25,177 nt of DNA, from assembly GCA_937868025.1 (NCBI GenBank), contig CALMLJ010000391.1, positions 1 through 25,177 of the forward strand. Reading direction: 5' to 3'. Shown here in pieces: positions 21,465 through 25,177 of this stretch. Made by a program: the position numbers and the translations under genes. The first letter of the stretch is position 1; each line of letters opens with the position of its first letter. Under the pieces are notes generated by a model. The model was not told the origin of the DNA and searched no databases. It saw only the letters and a program-made list of their open reading frames with translations. The DNA is from an uncultured Acidimicrobiaceae bacterium. Its GTDB lineage: Bacteria > Actinomycetota > Acidimicrobiia > Acidimicrobiales > Microtrichaceae.

Positions 21465-23948
21465 GTGACACCGTCGCCCCCCGAATCGTCGCTGGCAGCG
21501 GTGATCCCCGACCTGGCGACGGCCCTTACCGGGTCGGGGCGGGCCGTGCTGGTGGCGCCACCGGGCACCGGCAAGACGACGCGAGTGCCGCTCGCCCTGC
21601 TGGACGCGCCGTGGCTCGACGGGCGGATCCTGATGCTCGAACCGCGACGTGTCGCCGCCCGCGCCGCCGCCACCTACATGGCCGGGCTGCTCGGCGAAGC
21701 GGTCGGGGCGACCGTCGGCTACCGGACCCGCGGAGACTCGAAGGTCGGTCGGGCGACGCGCGTCGAGGTGGTGACCGAGCGGTTGCTCACCCGTCGCCTG
21801 CAACAGGACCCGTCGCTCGAGGGCATCGGGCTCGTGATCTTCGACGAGGTCCACGAACGGAGCCTCGACACCGATCTCGGGCTCGCGCTGTGCCTCGACG
21901 TCGCCGGAAGCCTGCGCGACGACCTCCGCGTCCTGGCGATGTCGGCCACCCCCGACACCGAGGCCATCGCCGGCCTGCTCGGCGACGAATCCGGCCCGGC
22001 GCCGATCATCGAGAGTTCCGGCGTCGCCCACCCCGTCGACATCGTCTACCTGGGCCTGGATCGTCGCCGGCGTCTCGACGACGAGGTCGCGGACGCGGTC
22101 GGCCGAGCCCTTCGCGAGGCGCCCGACGGCGACGTGCTCGTCTTCCTCCCCGGACGCCGGGAGATCCGCTGGACCGCCGAGCGGCTCGCAGCGCGCAGCA
22201 TCGAGACGGTGCCGTTGACGGCCGGTCTCGACCCCTCATCGCTCGACGGCGCGCTCCGCCCGCGCCCTGACGGGCGGCGAAAGGTCATCCTCGCCACGTC
22301 GGTGGCACAAACCAGCCTCACCATCGACGGCGTGCGGGTGGTGGTCGATGCCGGCCTCGAGCGGTCGGCGCGTTTCGATCCGGCCCGGGGAATGTCGGGG
22401 CTGGTGACCGTGCCCGTCTCCCGAGCGGCGGCCGACCAGCGCGCCGGGCGGGCGAGCCGTCAGGCCCCGGGCCGCTGTTACCGGTTGTGGAGCGAACCCG
22501 AGCAGGCGTCGCGGCGGGCCCAGTCGGAACCGGAGCTGGCCGTCGCCGACCTCTGCGCGTTGGTGCTCGACGTGGCCGCATGGGGCGTAACCGACCCGAC
22601 CGGGCTCCGGTGGGTCACTCCCCCACCGGTCGCCGGTTGGGCCGTCGCCGCCGCCACGTTGCGCGCCGTCGGGGCGGTCGGTGCCGACGGCCGGATCACC
22701 GCCGACGGGCGGATGATGTCCGATCTCGGCGCGCACCCCCGGCTCGGCCGCCTGATGATCGACGCAGCCCGTGTCGGCGACGACGACACGGGCACGCTCC
22801 TCGCTGCACTCATCGAGGCCGGCGTGCGCGGCGACCTTCGGCGAGCGCTCGACCGACCCGACCGCGAGGTCGAACGGGTCGCGGAGCGGTGGCGGCGGAG
22901 CCTCCGGAGCCTGCGGGCGGACGGACCCGTCGGCGCGCGCGGTGACGATTCCACCCCGGTTCCCGCCCCGGCGCCGGGCGGCGACGAGGCCGTCGGTGCG
23001 CTCGTGGCGGCGGCGTTCCCCGACCGGGTGGGCCGGGCCCGTGACGGCAGCCGAACCCGCTACCTCCTCGCATCCGGCGTCGGCGCGTCGGTCCCGGAGG
23101 GCTCTCCGCTTGCCGGTCACGACTGGCTCGCCGTCGCCGAGGTCGAGCGGGTCGACGGCGGCGATCAGCGCATCGTGGCCGGGGCACCCCTGTCGGGCTC
23201 CTCGCTCGCCGCGTTCCTCGACCTTCACGTCGAGCCTCGGGCCGAGCTCGTGGCGGACCGGTCCGGTGCGCTCACGGCGCGCACCACCCGCAACGTGGGG
23301 TCGATCGTGATCGGGGTCGACGCCGGGCACGCTCCCGATCGCCTCCAGGTCGCCGCCGCCGCTGCGGCCGTGCTCCGTGAGCGGGGTGCGGCGCTGTTGG
23401 GATGGAGCGACACAGCGCGCGACCTGCAGCGCCGAGCCGTGTTCGCCCGCCTCGCCGACGATCGGGTTCCTGACGTGTCCGACGAGGCACTCGTGGCGTC
23501 GGCGCCCTCGTGGATCGGGTCGTTCCTGCCGGACGGTCCGAGGGTGGACCTCGGCGCCATCTCGGCCGGGGACGTGCTCGCTGCGGCGATCGGTGCGTCT
23601 CGAAGCCGGATCGATGAGCTCACGCCGACGCATTTCGTCGTCCCGTCGGGTCGGCGTCACCGCATCGAGTACGGCCCCGACGGGCCGGTCGTGCGGGTGA
23701 AGTTGCAGGAGATGTTCGGCTCGCCGGTGTCCCCGACGGTCGGCGCCGGGACGGTTCCGGTCACGCTCCACCTGTTGTCGCCGGCCGGTCGTCCGTTGCA
23801 GGTCACCCAGGACCTGGCGTCGTTCTGGGCGAACGCGTACGCCCAGGTCCGCTCCGAGATGCGGGGTCGCTATCCCCGCCACCCCTGGCCCGAGGACCCG
23901 ACCGCCGCCGTGCCCACCGCCTCGGTCAAGCACCCACGGAAGCGCTGA
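21465..23948 (+). CDS. hrpB: ATP-dependent DEAH-box helicase HrpB
   Basis: This is an 827-residue helicase, normal length for HrpB. Motif I is APPGTGKTT (31-39), motif Ia LEPRRVAARAAA, motif II DEVH (127-130), motif III SAT (160-162), and motif VI QRAGRASRQAPGRCYRLW near 325-342. The C-terminal part carries the HrpB-specific domain, ending with PVTLHLLSPAGRPLQVTQDLASFWANAYAQVRSEMRGRYPRHPWPEDP, the family hallmark. HrpB is an RNA-helicase-like protein of unclear role, usually dispensable. GTG 21465 is 6 nt after TAGGTT. A strong two-way hairpin follows the stop. The gene shares a promoter region with the SnoaL-like operon, probably by chance of location. Confidence 0.96.
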   Translation: MTPSPPESSLAAVIPDLATALTGSGRAVLVAPPGTGKTTRVPLALLDAPWLDGRILMLEPRRVAARAAATYMAGLLGEAVGATVGYRTRGDSKVGRATRVEVVTERLLTRRLQQDPSLEGIGLVIFDEVHERSLDTDLGLALCLDVAGSLRDDLRVLAMSATPDTEAIAGLLGDESGPAPIIESSGVAHPVDIVYLGLDRRRRLDDEVADAVGRALREAPDGDVLVFLPGRREIRWTAERLAARSIETVPLTAGLDPSSLDGALRPRPDGRRKVILATSVAQTSLTIDGVRVVVDAGLERSARFDPARGMSGLVTVPVSRAAADQRAGRASRQAPGRCYRLWSEPEQASRRAQSEPELAVADLCALVLDVAAWGVTDPTGLRWVTPPPVAGWAVAAATLRAVGAVGADGRITADGRMMSDLGAHPRLGRLMIDAARVGDDDTGTLLAALIEAGVRGDLRRALDRPDREVERVAERWRRSLRSLRADGPVGARGDDSTPVPAPAPGGDEAVGALVAAAFPDRVGRARDGSRTRYLLASGVGASVPEGSPLAGHDWLAVAEVERVDGGDQRIVAGAPLSGSSLAAFLDLHVEPRAELVADRSGALTARTTRNVGSIVIGVDAGHAPDRLQVAAAAAAVLRERGAALLGWSDTARDLQRRAVFARLADDRVPDVSDEALVASAPSWIGSFLPDGPRVDLGAISAGDVLAAAIGASRSRIDELTPTHFVVPSGRRHRIEYGPDGPVVRVKLQEMFGSPVSPTVGAGTVPVTLHLLSPAGRPLQVTQDLASFWANAYAQVRSEMRGRYPRHPWPEDPTAAVPTASVKHPRKR

Positions 23949-23966
23949 TCCTCGGGGCTTTGTGCT

Positions 23967-23996
23967 GCGAGGAGCGACGCCAGCGTCGCTCCTCGC
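23967..23996. terminator. Perfect 13-bp hairpin between hrpB and the convergent flavoprotein gene
   Basis: GCGAGGAGCGACG (23967-23979) pairs exactly with CGTCGCTCCTCGC (23984-23996) around CCAG. It lies 18 nt after the hrpB stop and directly beside the TAG of the opposite gene (23998), so it probably ends both transcripts. There is no T-run. Confidence 0.7.
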
Positions 23997-23997
23997 A

Positions 23998-24939
23998 CTA
24001 CAGAACCCCAGCGCTGAGGCGCTCGATCGTCGCCGTGAACCCGGCGACGGTGCGGTCGACGATCTCCTGGACGGGGAGGATCTCATCGATGCGGCCCGCC
24101 ACCTGGCCCGACAGCGGGATCGCCGACTCCATATCACCGCCGAAGTAGAGATCGGTCGGGTTGCCGAACTGCGCCATCGCGTTGTCGTCGGAGAACTCGA
24201 GCGCCTCGGTGCGCCCGGTGCGGAGCGCCCGCAGCGCCGGGCTGGTGTGGCGGTTGAGCATCACGGTGCCGGTGTCGGTCGCCGCGAGGATCGCCTGCTT
24301 CCAGTTGTCGTGCACCGGCGACTCGAGTGCCGACACCATGCGTGTGCCCATCTGCACGGCGTCGGCACCGAGTGCGAACGCCGCAGCCATCGACGGGCCG
24401 TCGGTGATGCCACCGGCCGCCACGATCGGCAGGTCGGTGTGGGACCGCACGAGAGGCAGCAGCACCATCGTGGCGACGTCACGGGGGTTCTTGAAGCCGC
24501 CGCCCTCGCCCCCTTCGACGACGAGACCGTCCACGCCGGCCTCGATCGCCTTCAGCGCCGCAGCGAGCGTGGGCACCACATGGAAGACCGTTGCGCCGGC
24601 GGCCTTGAGCGACGCCGTGTACTTCATCGGAGATCCAGCGGACGTCGTCACCAGCCGCACTCCCTGGTCGACCACGAACTCGACGATCGAGGGATCACGC
24701 ACGAACGCCTGGGCGATGTTGACCCCGAACGGTCGGTCGGTGAGCTCGCGCATCATCTCGATCTCGCCGCGGACCACATCGAGCTCGCCCGACGACGTCT
24801 CGATGATGCCGAGGGCCCCGGCGTTCGACACGGCCGACGCCAGCTGGGCACGGGCGATCCAGCCCATCGGGGCCTGCACGATCGGCACGTCGACGCCGGC
24901 GAGCCGACAGAACCGGTTGTTCGAGAAGGGCGCGGTCAT
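23998..24939 (-). CDS. Nitronate monooxygenase / FabK-like FMN flavoprotein
   Basis: This is a 313-residue TIM-barrel flavoprotein of the 2-nitropropane dioxygenase family. It opens VDVPIVQAPMGWIARAQLASAVSNAGALGII, then has RPFGVNIA, HVVPTLAAALKAIEAGVDGLVVEGGEGGGFK, the FMN-phosphate site AAGGITDGPSMAAAFALGADAVQMGTRMV (about 195-223) and a helical C-terminus. Class I nitronate monooxygenases have a catalytic His in GxEAGGH.G; here the segment is VEGGEGGGFKN, with Phe in that place. It may therefore be an enoyl-ACP/enoyl-CoA reductase-like or other member rather than a nitronate oxidase. ATG 24939 is chosen by homology; I see no clear promoter or ribosome site. The gene stands alone, with the tandem repeats upstream. 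Confidence 0.9.
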   Translation of the reverse strand: MTAPFSNNRFCRLAGVDVPIVQAPMGWIARAQLASAVSNAGALGIIETSSGELDVVRGEIEMMRELTDRPFGVNIAQAFVRDPSIVEFVVDQGVRLVTTSAGSPMKYTASLKAAGATVFHVVPTLAAALKAIEAGVDGLVVEGGEGGGFKNPRDVATMVLLPLVRSHTDLPIVAAGGITDGPSMAAAFALGADAVQMGTRMVSALESPVHDNWKQAILAATDTGTVMLNRHTSPALRALRTGRTEALEFSDDNAMAQFGNPTDLYFGGDMESAIPLSGQVAGRIDEILPVQEIVDRTVAGFTATIERLSAGVL

Positions 24940-24984
24940 GGACCAAGGTCAGCTGACAGCCGCCACCGATGCAAGCACCATCGA

Positions 24985-25170
24985 GCCGAGGTACCGCAGC
25001 GAGCGAGCCTGAGCGGAGGTGGCCGAGGCCGTCAGCCGAGGTACCGCAGCGTAAGAAGCGAGCGCAGCGAGCGAGCCTGAGCGGAGGTGGCCGAGGCCGT
25101 CAGCCGAGGTACCGCAGCGTAAGAAGCGAGCGCAGCGAGCGAGCCTGAGCGGAGGTGGCCGAGGCCGTCA
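24985..25170. repeat. 68-bp GC-rich tandem repeat, two full copies and one 50-bp copy
   Basis: Copies are 24985-25034 (50 bp), 25035-25102 (68 bp) and 25103-25170 (68 bp). Each begins GCCGAGGTACCGCAGC and ends GAGGCCGTCA, and the two 68-bp copies are identical by eye. The short copy lacks 18 bp (GTAAGAAGCGAGCGCAGC) bounded by GCAGCG direct repeats, as expected from slippage. After 25170 the sequence departs from the repeat (GTTAGAA) at the window edge. No gene is seen here: all frames either stop in each unit or give low-complexity Ser/Glu/Arg text. It lies in the upstream region of the flavoprotein gene. Confidence 0.85.
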
Positions 25171-25177
25171 GTTAGAA

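Noticed and set aside
22236..24137. 633-codon minus-strand open frame opposite hrpB
   Set aside because: It is a shadow: low-complexity Arg/Gly text, while the plus strand carries all helicase motifs.
24908..24921. Second KstR-like site (AGAACCGGTTGTT)
   Set aside because: The outer T and A of the motif are missing and it lies inside the flavoprotein coding sequence just after its start.
24985..25170. CRISPR array
   Set aside because: The units abut without unique spacers and are 68 bp long; this is a plain tandem repeat.

Overview
The window is high-GC, densely coded DNA with no rRNA, tRNA, transposase, phage gene or CRISPR array that I can see. The gene content points to an Actinomycetota genome, probably a class Acidimicrobiia / Ilumatobacter-type organism: paired FadE-type acyl-CoA dehydrogenases, a KstR-like operator, amidohydrolase/SnoaL/nitronate-monooxygenase-type catabolic genes, and many apparently leaderless ATG/GTG genes. 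This is inference from style and families, not from a marker gene. At least nine genes share one start architecture: a TANNNT -10 hexamer followed 6-8 nt later by the start codon. I used this to choose several starts.

Layout: 1-707 (minus) is the start of a membrane protein cut by the window edge. 821-3118 (plus) is an acyl-CoA dehydrogenase pair resembling FadE26-FadE27 (ChsE1) of steroid side-chain oxidation, with a KstR-type site over its promoter. 3208-5535 (plus) is a membrane GGDEF-EAL protein. 5706-7091 (plus) is a tight pair: a small AdoMet-decarboxylase-like protein and an unrecognised protein with acyltransferase-like (GNAT/AHL-synthase-like) traits. 6989-8901 (minus) is an OmpR-type two-component system whose kinase gene runs 103 nt into the convergent gene. 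9021-9695 (plus) is a lipoprotein.

9858-11717 (minus) is a compact three-gene cassette: its own AcpS-type phosphopantetheinyl transferase, its own carrier protein, and an amino acid:[carrier protein] ligase (an aminoacyl-tRNA-synthetase homologue). 11839-12177 (plus) is a small four-cysteine protein with a perfect palindrome over its start. 12288-13120 (minus) is an SRPBCC/ArsR pair behind two identical-architecture operators. 13322-13837 (plus) is an MgtC-family membrane protein. 13862-16279 (minus) is a second GGDEF protein with a degraded EAL domain. 16351-17121 (plus) is an EcsC-family protein and 17143-18570 (plus) an aldehyde dehydrogenase.

18699-21403 (minus) is a four-gene operon (SnoaL-like, PMI-type cupin, amidohydrolase, YqgE). 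21465-23948 (plus) is HrpB helicase. 23998-24939 (minus) is a nitronate monooxygenase/FabK-like flavoprotein. 24985-25170 is a 68-bp tandem repeat.

The two best candidates for poorly described biology are the aminoacyl-carrier-protein cassette (9858-11717) and the decarboxylase-like/acyltransferase-like pair (5706-7091).
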